From contig NZ_CP108494.1 of the NCBI RefSeq assembly GCF_041435435.1, forward strand, positions 4,808,501-4,872,500: 64,000 nucleotides of DNA. The letters run 5' to 3'. A program made the translations under genes and the position numbers. The notes below the pieces were generated by a model. It was not told the origin of the DNA. It saw only the letters and a list, made by a program, of their open reading frames with translations, and did no database searches. Positions 51,556 to 59,536 of this stretch are shown in pieces (positions within the stretch are counted from its first letter, which is position 1; each line of letters begins with the position of its first letter). The DNA comes from Streptomyces sp. NBC_01241. GTDB lineage: Bacteria; Actinomycetota; Actinomycetes; Streptomycetales; Streptomycetaceae.

Positions 51556-52560
51556 ATGCCTTCGTACCTGACTGTGTCCGGAGCCGCCGCGCTGCTCCTC
51601 CTCGCCGGGGCGGCTCCGGCCGTGGCCGGAGACGGGGCCGATCAGAGCTTCACGATCGAGGACCCCCGGATCACCGAGTCCAGCGGCCTCGCGGCGAGCC
51701 GAGCCCACCCCGGCATCTACTGGACGCACAACGACAGCGGCTACGGCCCGTACGTCTACGCCGTCGACTCCCGCACCGGGAAGACCGTCGCGACGATCAC
51801 GATGCGCGGGGTGGGGCGGCCGCGCGACGTCGAGGCCATCTCGCTCGGGCCCGACGGAAATCTGTACGTCGGTGACATCGGCGACAACCTGAACGGCAGC
51901 TGGGACCACGTCTGGATCTACCGCTTCCCGGAACCGAAGCAGCTGCGGGACGCGACCGTCGACGCCACACAGTTCGACGTGAAGTACGCGGACGGCCCGC
52001 GCAACGCCGAGGCGCTGATGGTCCACCCCACGACCGGGCGGGTCTACATCGCGTCGAAGAACGAGGACGGCGGCGGACTGTACGAGGGCCCCACGAAGCT
52101 CACCACCGGCGCCACCAACGTCTTCCGCCGGGTGGGGGAGGTGCCGTGGGTGACGGACGGGGCGTTCTCGCCGGACGGCAAGGAGCTGGTGCTGCGCTCG
52201 TACTTCAGCGCCCGTGGGTACGTCTTCGAGAACGGCAGGCTCGGCGCCGACCACGCGGTCAGCGCTCCGCTGCAGCGGCAGGCCGAGTCGGTGACGTACA
52301 CGGCGGACGGCTCGGCGCTGATGTTCGGCTCGGAGGGGAAGCGGAGCGATGTGGTGCGGGTGGACCTGGACGGAGCCGGAGGCGGAAGCGGAAGCGGAGG
52401 CAGGGACGCCGGGAAGTCGCCGCCCCCGGGCGGCGACGCGTCCCCGTCGTCCGCCGGGGCGAAGGACGGGGACGCGAAGGGGACGACCCTGACCGGTGTG
52501 CTGGTGCTCGCGGGGATCGGCGTCCTGGTGCTCATAGGGAGGCGGCGGAAGAGGAACTGA
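51556..52560 (+). CDS. Secreted/membrane-anchored beta-propeller-like protein
   Basis: This 334-residue protein has a signal peptide (MPSYLTVSGAAALLLLAGAA, cleavage near AVAGDG), then a beta-propeller-like body with NHL/SMP-30-like phrases (GIYWTHNDSGYGPYVYAVDS, VEAISLGPDGNLYVGDIGDN, RVYIASKNEDGG). A Gly/Ser-rich linker and a C-terminal membrane segment with basic tail (TLTGVLVLAGIGVLVLIGRR) follow. This layout fits anchoring by the C terminus with the body outside the cell. ATG at 51556 is chosen; ATG at 51541 is in frame five codons upstream. Function unknown. Confidence 0.75.
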   Translation: MPSYLTVSGAAALLLLAGAAPAVAGDGADQSFTIEDPRITESSGLAASRAHPGIYWTHNDSGYGPYVYAVDSRTGKTVATITMRGVGRPRDVEAISLGPDGNLYVGDIGDNLNGSWDHVWIYRFPEPKQLRDATVDATQFDVKYADGPRNAEALMVHPTTGRVYIASKNEDGGGLYEGPTKLTTGATNVFRRVGEVPWVTDGAFSPDGKELVLRSYFSARGYVFENGRLGADHAVSAPLQRQAESVTYTADGSALMFGSEGKRSDVVRVDLDGAGGGSGSGGRDAGKSPPPGGDASPSSAGAKDGDAKGTTLTGVLVLAGIGVLVLIGRRRKRN

Positions 52561-52599
52561 CGTTCCGGGCCGCCACGGTGCGCATAGGGTCGGGCAGCT

Positions 52600-53112
52600 A
52601 TGGAGAACCGAATGATTCCCTTCGCCACCGCCCGGCTGGACGCGCTGCCGCTGCGGGTCGCGTACGCGGACGAGATGGCCGCGGTGCTGGACGACCCGGC
52701 CCTGCACACCTACACCGGAGGCGCCCCGGAGACCGCCGACGAGCTGCGGGCCCGCTACGAACGCCAGACCGCCGGTTCGCCGGACCCCGGGGTGGGCTGG
52801 TGGAACTGGGTGCTGCGCGTACGGGACGAGGGCTGCCTGGCCGGTTACGTACAGGCGACGGTGAACGAGCAGGACGCGGAGGCGGAGATCGCCTGGGTGG
52901 CCGGGACGCGGTGGCAGGGACTGGGATACGCGAAAGAGGCCGCGGTGGGTCTGGTCGCCCACCTCGCGGGGGTGCGGGAGGTCCGTACCGTCGTCGCCCA
53001 TATCCATCCGGACCATGACGCCTCCGCCGCCGTGGCCGCCGCGGCGGGGCTGGTGCCCACGGAGGAGTGGTGCGACGGCGAACGGCGCTGGGAGCGGGGC
53101 GGAGTGGGCTGA
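52600..53112 (+). CDS. GNAT family N-acetyltransferase
   Basis: This 170-residue protein has the RimJ/RimL-like GNAT layout with an N-terminal strand (FATARLDALPLRVAYADEMA), the beta-4 strand (EAEIAWVAGTRWQGLGYAKE) carrying the acetyl-CoA-binding Q/R-x-x-G-x-G/A (WQGLGYA), and a C-terminal HIHPDHDASAAVAAAAGL. Substrate unknown. ATG at 52600 is the first in-frame start. It lies 39 bases downstream of the propeller-like gene. Confidence 0.88.
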   Translation: MENRMIPFATARLDALPLRVAYADEMAAVLDDPALHTYTGGAPETADELRARYERQTAGSPDPGVGWWNWVLRVRDEGCLAGYVQATVNEQDAEAEIAWVAGTRWQGLGYAKEAAVGLVAHLAGVREVRTVVAHIHPDHDASAAVAAAAGLVPTEEWCDGERRWERGGVG

Positions 53113-53199
53113 CGCAGACCCGGCGTTGTCAGTGGCGGTTGCGAGGATGACATCCGTCGGTGGAGAGCACCGGCGGACGCCACTTGCGGAGGGGACCTC

Positions 53200-53607
53200 A
53201 TGGGCACCTGGGACACCGGTCATTTCGACAACGACACCGCTGCGGACTTCTCGGGAGACCTGGACGACGCTCCTGAGGCCGAGCGGGCAGCGGTGATCCG
53301 TATCCCCCTGAACCTCGCGATCGCGACGACGGACTACCTGGACAGCGACGAAGGGGCGGTCGCGGTCGCGGCGGCCGCGCTGGTCGCCTCCCAGTGCCCG
53401 GGCGGGGAAGCCATCACCACGCCGTACGGCCCCGACAGGCCGCTGCCCGCACTTCCGGCGGACCTGCGCCCCCTTGCGGTAAAGGCCCTTGACCGTGTGC
53501 TGGGCGAATCGTCGGAGCTGCGCGAGCTGTGGGACGACGCGGGGGACGAGGCGTGGGCCCCGGGCATAGCCCGGCTACGGGAGATCCTGGTGGCGGCGGC
53601 CGGCTGA
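53200..53607 (+). CDS. DUF4259 protein
   Basis: This 135-residue acidic protein begins MGTWDTGHFDNDTAADFSGD, the hallmark of DUF4259, a family of unknown function found widely in actinobacteria and cyanobacteria. Helical content is high, with an Ala-rich middle. Its TGA at 53605-53607 abuts the stop of the convergent Uma2 gene (TCA at 53608-53610) with no spacing. Confidence 0.85.
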   Translation: MGTWDTGHFDNDTAADFSGDLDDAPEAERAAVIRIPLNLAIATTDYLDSDEGAVAVAAAALVASQCPGGEAITTPYGPDRPLPALPADLRPLAVKALDRVLGESSELRELWDDAGDEAWAPGIARLREILVAAAG

Positions 53608-54180
53608 TCAGCTCCGGGGACGCCCCGCCCGGATCAGCTCGGCGACATCGAGGGTCACCGGGGCGCCGATCGAATCGGGCAGCGTGGCCGTCTGCCCGGG
53701 GGCGTACACCTGGTGGCTGTCGTAACCGCCGCCCATGGGCTCGGTCAGGACATGCACCCGGCCGTGCTTGCGGTCGACGATCACATAGACCGGGATCTTG
53801 GCCTCCGCGTAGGCGGCGACCTTGTTGCGCAGGTCGTTGTTGTAGTTGCTGGAGGTGACCTCCAGTACGAGGCGGAAGATGGCGGGGTCGTAGCAGTTGT
53901 TCTCGATCAGATGCTCGTCGCGGTCGGCGTCGACGATCGCCAGGTCGGGGATGGCGTAGTCCTCGGGGCCGCCCGGGAGCCACAGGCCGATGCCCTGAAG
54001 GACTCTGGTCTCCTTGCCGTGGAGGTCTGCGGCCAGGAACGGAATCATGCTCTTGGCCAGCGCGTTGGCGTGCCGGCCGTCCGGCAGTGGGGCCACAGTG
54101 ATGATGCCTCCGATGATCTCGACGCGGTAACCCGGATGCTGCTCCATGAGGCTGTTGGCTGTTTGGAGCAACGATTCCAT
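53608..54180 (-). CDS. Uma2 family endonuclease-fold protein (DUF820)
   Basis: This 190-residue protein is the second Uma2 paralog in the window. It has VEIIGGIITVAPLPDGRHANALAK near the N terminus, DYAIPDLAIVDADRDEH, LVLEVTSSNYNNDLRNKVAAYAEA with the E-V-T-S motif, and KIPVYVIVDRKHGRVHVLTE. It is convergent with the DUF4259 gene with abutting stops. A DNA-cutting role is inferred from fold only. Confidence 0.8.
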   Translation of the reverse strand: MESLLQTANSLMEQHPGYRVEIIGGIITVAPLPDGRHANALAKSMIPFLAADLHGKETRVLQGIGLWLPGGPEDYAIPDLAIVDADRDEHLIENNCYDPAIFRLVLEVTSSNYNNDLRNKVAAYAEAKIPVYVIVDRKHGRVHVLTEPMGGGYDSHQVYAPGQTATLPDSIGAPVTLDVAELIRAGRPRS

Positions 54181-54280
54181 TGCGGGCCTCCTGACTCGGT
54201 GTTGTCGAGGTCATCGTCGTCGGACGACACCGCCGCCCACGCCCGAAAGCCGTTCCGCCACCCGGCCGAGTGAACGGCGA

Positions 54281-54313
54281 AGGGCCCCGCGCACCTGATG
54301 TGCGTGGGGCCCT
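54281..54313. terminator. Hairpin downstream of serC
   Basis: AGGGCCCCGCGCAC (54281-54294) pairs with GTGCGTGGGGCCCT (54300-54313) with one G-T/G-U mismatch and a 5-base loop. It is 24 bases beyond the serC stop on the leftward transcript. Confidence 0.8.
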
Positions 54314-54336
54314 CCGGACGCGTAACCGCGTACGCG

Positions 54337-55455
54337 TTACAGCTTCTCGATCACGTAGTCGATGCAGGCCGTCAGCGCCTGGATGTCCGACGGGTCGATC
54401 GCCGGGAACATCGCCACGCGCAGCTGATTGCGGCCCAGCTTGCGGTACGGCTCGGTGTCGACGATGCCGTTGGCGCGCAGCACCTTGGCGACGGCCGCGG
54501 CGTCGATCTCGTCCGCGAAGTCGATCGTGCCGATCACCTGGGAGCGCTTCGCCGGGTCGGTGACGAACGGGGTCGCGTACTTGGACTCCTCCGCCCAGCC
54601 GTACAGGTTCCGCGCCGAGGCGGCCGTGCGGCCGGTGGTGAAGTCCAGGCCGCCCTGGGTGTTCATCCAGGTCAGCTGCTCGTTCAGGAGGAACAGCGTG
54701 GCCAGGGCCGGGGTGTTGTACGTCTGGTTCTTGAGGGAGTTGTCGATCGCCGTCGGCAGGCTGAAGAACTCCGGGATGTGGCGGCCCGACGCGTGGACGC
54801 GCGCGGCGCGTTCCAGGGCGGCCGGGGAGAAGACGCCGATCCAGAGCCCGCCGTCGGAGGCGAAGGACTTCTGCGGGGCGAAGTAGTAGACGTCCGACTC
54901 GGTGATGTCGACCGGCAGGCCGCCCGCGCCGGAGGTGGCGTCCACCAGGACCAGGGAGCCCTCGTCGGCGCCCGCGACGCGCTTGATCGGCATGGCGACA
55001 CCGGTCGACGTCTCGTTGTGCGTGAACGCGTAGACGTCGACGCCCGCCTCGGCCTGCGGGTCCGGGTGGGTACCCGGGTCGGAGGCGATGACGCTCGGGT
55101 CGGCGAGCCACGGGGCAAGCTTGGCGGCCTTCGCGAACTTCGACGAGAACTCGCCGAAGGTGAGGTGCTGGGACTTCGTCTCGATCAGACCGTGCGTCGC
55201 GATGTCCCAGAAGGCGGTGGAGCCGCCGTTGCCCAGGATCACCTCGTATCCCTCGGGGAGGGAGAAGAGGTCGCGCACGCCCTGACGCACCGCGCCGACC
55301 AGGTTCTTGACCGGGGCCTGGCGGTGGGACGTACCGAGAAGAGACGTACCGGTGGCGGCCAGCGCGTCGAGCGCCTCCGTCCGCACCTTGGAAGGACCGG
55401 CGCCGAAGCGTCCGTCGGCGGGCTTGATGTCAGCGGGAATCTGGATATCGGCCAC
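54337..55455 (-). CDS. serC: Phosphoserine aminotransferase
   Basis: This 372-residue PLP enzyme of the actinobacterial SerC group has GAGPSKVR near residue 20, ILGNGGSTAFWD, an Asp in LVDATSGAGGLPVD, and the PLP lysine in YYFAPQKSFASDGG. It makes 3-phosphoserine from 3-phosphohydroxypyruvate and glutamate in serine synthesis. Start ATG at 55455. It is monocistronic by the look of its terminator and the spacing to the next gene. The length is normal. Confidence 0.95.
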   Translation of the reverse strand: MADIQIPADIKPADGRFGAGPSKVRTEALDALAATGTSLLGTSHRQAPVKNLVGAVRQGVRDLFSLPEGYEVILGNGGSTAFWDIATHGLIETKSQHLTFGEFSSKFAKAAKLAPWLADPSVIASDPGTHPDPQAEAGVDVYAFTHNETSTGVAMPIKRVAGADEGSLVLVDATSGAGGLPVDITESDVYYFAPQKSFASDGGLWIGVFSPAALERAARVHASGRHIPEFFSLPTAIDNSLKNQTYNTPALATLFLLNEQLTWMNTQGGLDFTTGRTAASARNLYGWAEESKYATPFVTDPAKRSQVIGTIDFADEIDAAAVAKVLRANGIVDTEPYRKLGRNQLRVAMFPAIDPSDIQALTACIDYVIEKL

Positions 55456-55563
55456 GAACCGGAGCGTAGTACCTCAAGGACGGAGTCAAGGACCGTGTCC
55501 GTCGGATGAGACACCCGCTCCGGTTACGTGGCCGGCCTACGGGGAGGCCGTGGCGGACGCCGC

Positions 55564-56772
55564 TCAGCCCAGTTCCACCGGCAGGTCGTACAGGTCGTTC
55601 TGGGTGACGATCGGCTTGTTCCGCAGTTCGGCCGCCGGAACGGCGAGCTCCAGGTCCGGGAACCGCTCGTACAGCGCGGGCAGCGCCACGCCCGCCTCCA
55701 GCCGGGACAGCGCCGCACCCGGGCAGACGTGCGGGCCGTGGCCGAACGCGATGTGGCGGTTGGGGGAGCGGGTGATGTCGAAGTCACCGGCCGTCGGTCC
55801 GTGCTGCGCCTCGTCGCGGCCGAGCGCGCCGAAGGAGACGATCAGCGCCTCGCCCTTGGGCAGGACCTTCTCGCCCACCTCGATGTCCTGTGTGGCGAAC
55901 CGGATCAGGACATGGGACGTGGGGGTGTTCCAGCGCAGCGTCTCCTCGATCACGTTCTCCCACGGCACCTCCCCGTTCAGCACCTGCTTGCGCTGCTCGG
56001 GGTGGGTCTGGAGCGCGGCGACCGCGTTGACGACGAGGCTGATCGTGGTCTCGTGACCGGCCGCGATGATCAGCTGGAGGGTGTTGACGATCTCCTCGTC
56101 GGTGAGGTGGTCGCCGTCCTCCGAGGCCGCGATCAGGGCGCTGGTGAGGTCGTCGCCCGGGTTCTCCCGCTTGGCGTCGACGATCTTCGTGAAGAGCGCG
56201 GTGAGGTCCGCCATCATCTGCGGGACCTCCTCGGGCGGAGTCTGCGTCGAGAAGAACTTCTCGAAGAGCTCCTTCAGCCGCGGGTGGTCCGCGCTGTCCA
56301 CGCCCATCAGCTCGCTGATCACGTTCATCGGCAGCGGGTACGCGAACTCCGCCTTCAGGTCGACCTTCTCGCCCTCGGGCAGCGCGGCCAGCCGGTCCAG
56401 GCTCGCCGTGGTCAGCGCCTCGATGCCGGCCCGCAGCCGCTCCACCCGCTTCACGGTCAGCGCCTGCGCGACCAGGGTGCGCAGCCGGCGGTGGTCCGCG
56501 CCGTCGACGGTGAGCATGGAGCGGCCCGGGTTGGCGAGGCCGATCAGCGGCCAGTCCATCGGTATCTCGCCGCGCTGCCAGGCGCCCCAGACATTGATGT
56601 CCTTCACGAGCCGGCTGTCGGTGAGCAGCTGCCGCGCCTCCGCGTGGTGGGTGACCGCGTAGCAGTGCACCCCGCCCGGCAGTTCCACCTCGGCGAGCGG
56701 GCCCGCGGCCCGCAGCCGGGCGCTCTCGCCGTCGAGGTCGGTGACGAAGGGGTCGAGGGTGATCCGGGTCAT
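55564..56772 (-). CDS. Cytochrome P450, CYP154-like
   Basis: This 402-residue P450 has the normal set of motifs: I-helix AGHETT, K-helix ETLR at 277-280, and the heme loop FGHGPHVCPG with the cysteine ligand at about 350. It is the last gene of the conservon operon, and its ATG overlaps the stop of the preceding P450 gene by four bases (ATGA at 56769-56772). The pairing CYP157-CYP154 in conservons is established in S. coelicolor. The substrate is unknown. Confidence 0.9.
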   Translation of the reverse strand: MTRITLDPFVTDLDGESARLRAAGPLAEVELPGGVHCYAVTHHAEARQLLTDSRLVKDINVWGAWQRGEIPMDWPLIGLANPGRSMLTVDGADHRRLRTLVAQALTVKRVERLRAGIEALTTASLDRLAALPEGEKVDLKAEFAYPLPMNVISELMGVDSADHPRLKELFEKFFSTQTPPEEVPQMMADLTALFTKIVDAKRENPGDDLTSALIAASEDGDHLTDEEIVNTLQLIIAAGHETTISLVVNAVAALQTHPEQRKQVLNGEVPWENVIEETLRWNTPTSHVLIRFATQDIEVGEKVLPKGEALIVSFGALGRDEAQHGPTAGDFDITRSPNRHIAFGHGPHVCPGAALSRLEAGVALPALYERFPDLELAVPAAELRNKPIVTQNDLYDLPVELG

Positions 56773-58061
56773 CTCTGGTCTCCGAGGGCGGTCTTGAGGG
56801 TGCTTCCGTTGGTGGTTTTGAGTGCGGGTGTGGGCGTGAAGACCACCGGCAGCTCCGTCAGGCCGCGCAGCCACGGGGACGGGCGCCGGGTGAGCTGCTC
56901 GGCGGGGACGGCGAGGTCGATGTCCGGGAGCCGGTCCAGCAGCACTTCGATGCCGGTACGGGCGATGACCTCGGCGGTCTCCTGGGCCGGGAACGGGCAG
57001 CGGTGCTCGCCGTGGCCGAAGGAGAGGAACGCGTTGTTGCCGCCGGTCAGCGCGGAACCGTCGGTACGGACCTGCGGGTCCGCGTTGGCGGCGGCGATGC
57101 CCAGCAGCAGCAGGTCGCCCGCCTCGATGTGGCGCCCGCCGAGACGGGTGTCGCGCGACGCCCAGCGGCCCGCCACGTTCTGCGTCGGGGTGTCCTCCCA
57201 GAGCACCTCGTTCATGGCCTCGGCGACGCTGTGCCGGCCGCCCGAGAGGGAGGCGGCGAACCGGTCGTCGGTGAGCATCAGCCGCAGCGAGTTGCCGATC
57301 CAGTCGGCGGTCGGCTGGTGGCCCGCGGCCATCATGACCATCAGGTCCTGGGCGACCTCCTCGTCGGTGAAGCCGCCGGTGTCGGCGAGCATCCGCGTCG
57401 CGACGTCGTCGCCGGGCGTGGCGTGCTTGTCGACCAGCAACTGGACCATGGACGAGGCGAGGTGCTGCTGCCCGGCCAGCGCCCGCTCCCGGCCGTCGAT
57501 CATGTCGTTGATCGAGCCGACGAGCTCCGCGCCGACGGTGTTGCTGAAGCCGTAGATCTTGGCCAGGACGAGGGCGGGGAGCAGCATCGCGTACTCGGCG
57601 ATGATCTCCGTCCCGTCCGTGGAGCAGAACCGGTCGACGAGCGCGTCGGCGAACTCCTCCGCGTACCGCTTCAGGGCGAACGGGTCCACGGACTCCAGCG
57701 CGTTGCTGATCATTGCGGCGCGTTCGGTGTGCCGGGGGCCGACCGTGTAGAGGATCGACGGCTGCTTGCGGCCGATCATCGGCAGCAGCGGCCAGTCGTC
57801 CGGGATGCGGTCCCACTGGTTCCACAGGTCGGAGTCGCGGCTGAACAGCACCGGGTCACCGGTGACCTGGTGCAGTTCGCGGTAGCCGAGCACGAGCCAG
57901 GCGGGCACGTCGCCGTCGAGGACGACGGGTGCCACGGCCCCGTGATCGCGGCGCATCTCCCGGTACAGCCGGGTCGGTTCGGTCTGGAACCGGGGGCCGG
58001 AGAGCGGCGCGCGGCCCTGGGACACGGGGCAGCCGGCGGGTGGCGCCGGGGGCTGGGTCAC
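56769..58061 (-). CDS. Cytochrome P450 without ExxR motif, CYP157-like
   Basis: This 430-residue P450 has an I-helix-like AGHQPT but its K-helix reads EVLW at 285-288 (57198-57209) in place of ExxR. The heme loop FGHGEHRCPFP keeps the cysteine (about 355) but lacks the usual Gly after Cys. The CYP157 family is known for exactly this loss, leaving Cys as the only invariant residue. GTG at 58061 overlaps the CvnD stop by four bases (GTGA). It is the gene between cvnD and the CYP154-like gene. Whether it is an active monooxygenase is uncertain. Confidence 0.85.
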   Translation of the reverse strand: MTQPPAPPAGCPVSQGRAPLSGPRFQTEPTRLYREMRRDHGAVAPVVLDGDVPAWLVLGYRELHQVTGDPVLFSRDSDLWNQWDRIPDDWPLLPMIGRKQPSILYTVGPRHTERAAMISNALESVDPFALKRYAEEFADALVDRFCSTDGTEIIAEYAMLLPALVLAKIYGFSNTVGAELVGSINDMIDGRERALAGQQHLASSMVQLLVDKHATPGDDVATRMLADTGGFTDEEVAQDLMVMMAAGHQPTADWIGNSLRLMLTDDRFAASLSGGRHSVAEAMNEVLWEDTPTQNVAGRWASRDTRLGGRHIEAGDLLLLGIAAANADPQVRTDGSALTGGNNAFLSFGHGEHRCPFPAQETAEVIARTGIEVLLDRLPDIDLAVPAEQLTRRPSPWLRGLTELPVVFTPTPALKTTNGSTLKTALGDQR

Positions 58062-58753
58062 GAGGTGGGCTCCGGGGTCTTCGCCGGTGTGATCTCCGGA
58101 CTGGCGGCGGACGGACTGGCGGTGGACGGACCGGAATCGGACGGACCGGCGGTGGACGGGGTGGCGGCCTTGCGCTGCGAGAGGGCGTGCAGGTGCTCGA
58201 CCAGCGTGATCAGTACGTACTTGCTGGACGAACGGTCCCGGGCGTCGCACTCCACCAGGGGCACGTCGTCCGAGAGGTCGAGCGCCTCGCGTATCTGCTG
58301 TTCGGTGTGGAGCGGGCCGCCGAAGTCGTTGCACGCCACGATGAACGGCGTGCCGTGGTGCTCCAGGCGGTCGATCGCGTACCAGGAGTCGGCGAGCCGG
58401 CGGGTGTCGACGAGGACGACGGCGCCGAGCGTGCCCGAGAACAGCCGGTCCCACAGGAACCAGAACCGTTCCTGGCCCGGGGCGCCGAAGAGGTACAGCA
58501 CTGAGCGTTCGTCGAGCGAGATCCGGCCGAAGTCGAAGGCGACGGTCGTGGACGTCTTCGCGTGCACACCGTCGAGGTGATCGACGGCCTCGCCCGCGCG
58601 GGTCATGGTCTCTTCCGTGTTCAGCGGACGGATCTCGCTGACGGACCGGACCATGGTGGTCTTGCCGACCCCGAAGCCGCCGACGACAACGATCTTCAGT
58701 CCGTTGTCGGCCGTCGGCCGCAGGGCGGCACGGTCAGAGGTTGCGGAGTCCAA
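58058..58753 (-). CDS. cvnD: Conservon GTP-binding protein CvnD
   Basis: This protein of about 231 residues is a Ras/Rab-like small GTPase of the CvnD type. It has P-loop GGFGVGKT at 25-32, a G3-like FGAPGQERF (in place of DxxG), and a CNDF in place of NKxD. The C terminus carries a Ser/Pro/Thr-rich tail (TAGPSDSGPSTASPSAASP). TTG at 58753 is taken as start; it overlaps cvnC by 20 bases. CvnD binds GTP and interacts with the CvnA sensor and CvnB. Confidence 0.88.
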   Translation of the reverse strand: MDSATSDRAALRPTADNGLKIVVVGGFGVGKTTMVRSVSEIRPLNTEETMTRAGEAVDHLDGVHAKTSTTVAFDFGRISLDERSVLYLFGAPGQERFWFLWDRLFSGTLGAVVLVDTRRLADSWYAIDRLEHHGTPFIVACNDFGGPLHTEQQIREALDLSDDVPLVECDARDRSSSKYVLITLVEHLHALSQRKAATPSTAGPSDSGPSTASPSAASPEITPAKTPEPTS

Positions 58754-59096
58754 CGAGCACCTGTTCCAGGATGTCGGGGTCGGGGAGCCGGTCCGCGACA
58801 CGGGCGGTACGGGGGTGGCGGGCACTGATCCGGCCGGTGTCCAGCAGATCGGACAGCATGATCCGGACGATGCTGACGGGCAGGCCGAGGCCCGCCGCGA
58901 TCTCCACGACCGCGGTGGGCAGTTGGCACATCCGCAGGATGGTGACGTGCTCCGACTGCATGCCGGGGGCCGGTTCGCACTCGGAGACCACCAGCGTCAC
59001 CAGGTCGAACGCGTCCGAATCGGACCGGCTGCGGCCGCCCGTGAGGGTGTACAGCCGGTCCGGGGCGTCGTCCCGGCCGGGGCGGGGGCGAGTCAT
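58734..59096 (-). CDS. cvnC: Conservon DUF742 protein CvnC
   Basis: This 120-residue DUF742 protein reads RLYTLTGGRSRSD, EHVTILRMCQLPTAVVEIAAGLGLPVSIVRIML in order, and LLDTGRISAR, a winged-helix-like pattern. It is the third cvn gene. ATG at 59096 overlaps the CvnB stop by four bases. Its role in the conservon complex is not settled. Confidence 0.9.
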   Translation of the reverse strand: MTRPRPGRDDAPDRLYTLTGGRSRSDSDAFDLVTLVVSECEPAPGMQSEHVTILRMCQLPTAVVEIAAGLGLPVSIVRIMLSDLLDTGRISARHPRTARVADRLPDPDILEQVLVGLRNL

Positions 59097-59536
59097 ACGG
59101 ATGCGGTCGCGTCGGCTGCGGCGGCGTCGGTGGCCGAGGGGGAGCGCGGCGGGGCGCTGAGGTGCTCGCCGAGCTGCTCGACGAGTTCGCTCATGTTGTG
59201 GCCGATGAGGCCGACGTCGGCCTCGTCGGACGCGACGACCGCGAGATGGGCGCCCGCGCCCGCCTCGACGATGAACAGCACACCGCCGTAGAACTCCGCC
59301 ATCGCGGACCGTACGCCGCCGGTGCCGTCACCGAACTCGACGGACGCGCCGTGCGAGAGGCTCTGGATACCGGCGGAGATCGCGGCCAGCTGATCGGCCT
59401 GATCGACGGAGAGCTCGGGGGTGCGGCACAGCTTGAGGCCGTCCCTGGACAGGACGAGGGCGTGACGGGTGCCGGGGGTGCGCTCCAGGAGCCCCTCCAG
59501 CAGCCAGTTGAGCTTCTCGTCGGTGGTCGCGGTCAT
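59093..59536 (-). CDS. cvnB: Conservon roadblock/LC7 protein CvnB
   Basis: This 147-residue protein has the roadblock fold sequence (LNWLLEGLLERTPGTRHALV, LSRDGLKLCRT, QADQLAAISAGIQSLSHGAS, LAVVASDEADVGLIGHNM). In conservons it works as a GTPase-activating or adaptor protein for CvnD. ATG at 59536 overlaps the CvnA stop by four bases (ATGA). The Ala/Ser-rich tail is usual. Confidence 0.9.
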   Translation of the reverse strand: MTATTDEKLNWLLEGLLERTPGTRHALVLSRDGLKLCRTPELSVDQADQLAAISAGIQSLSHGASVEFGDGTGGVRSAMAEFYGGVLFIVEAGAGAHLAVVASDEADVGLIGHNMSELVEQLGEHLSAPPRSPSATDAAAADATASV

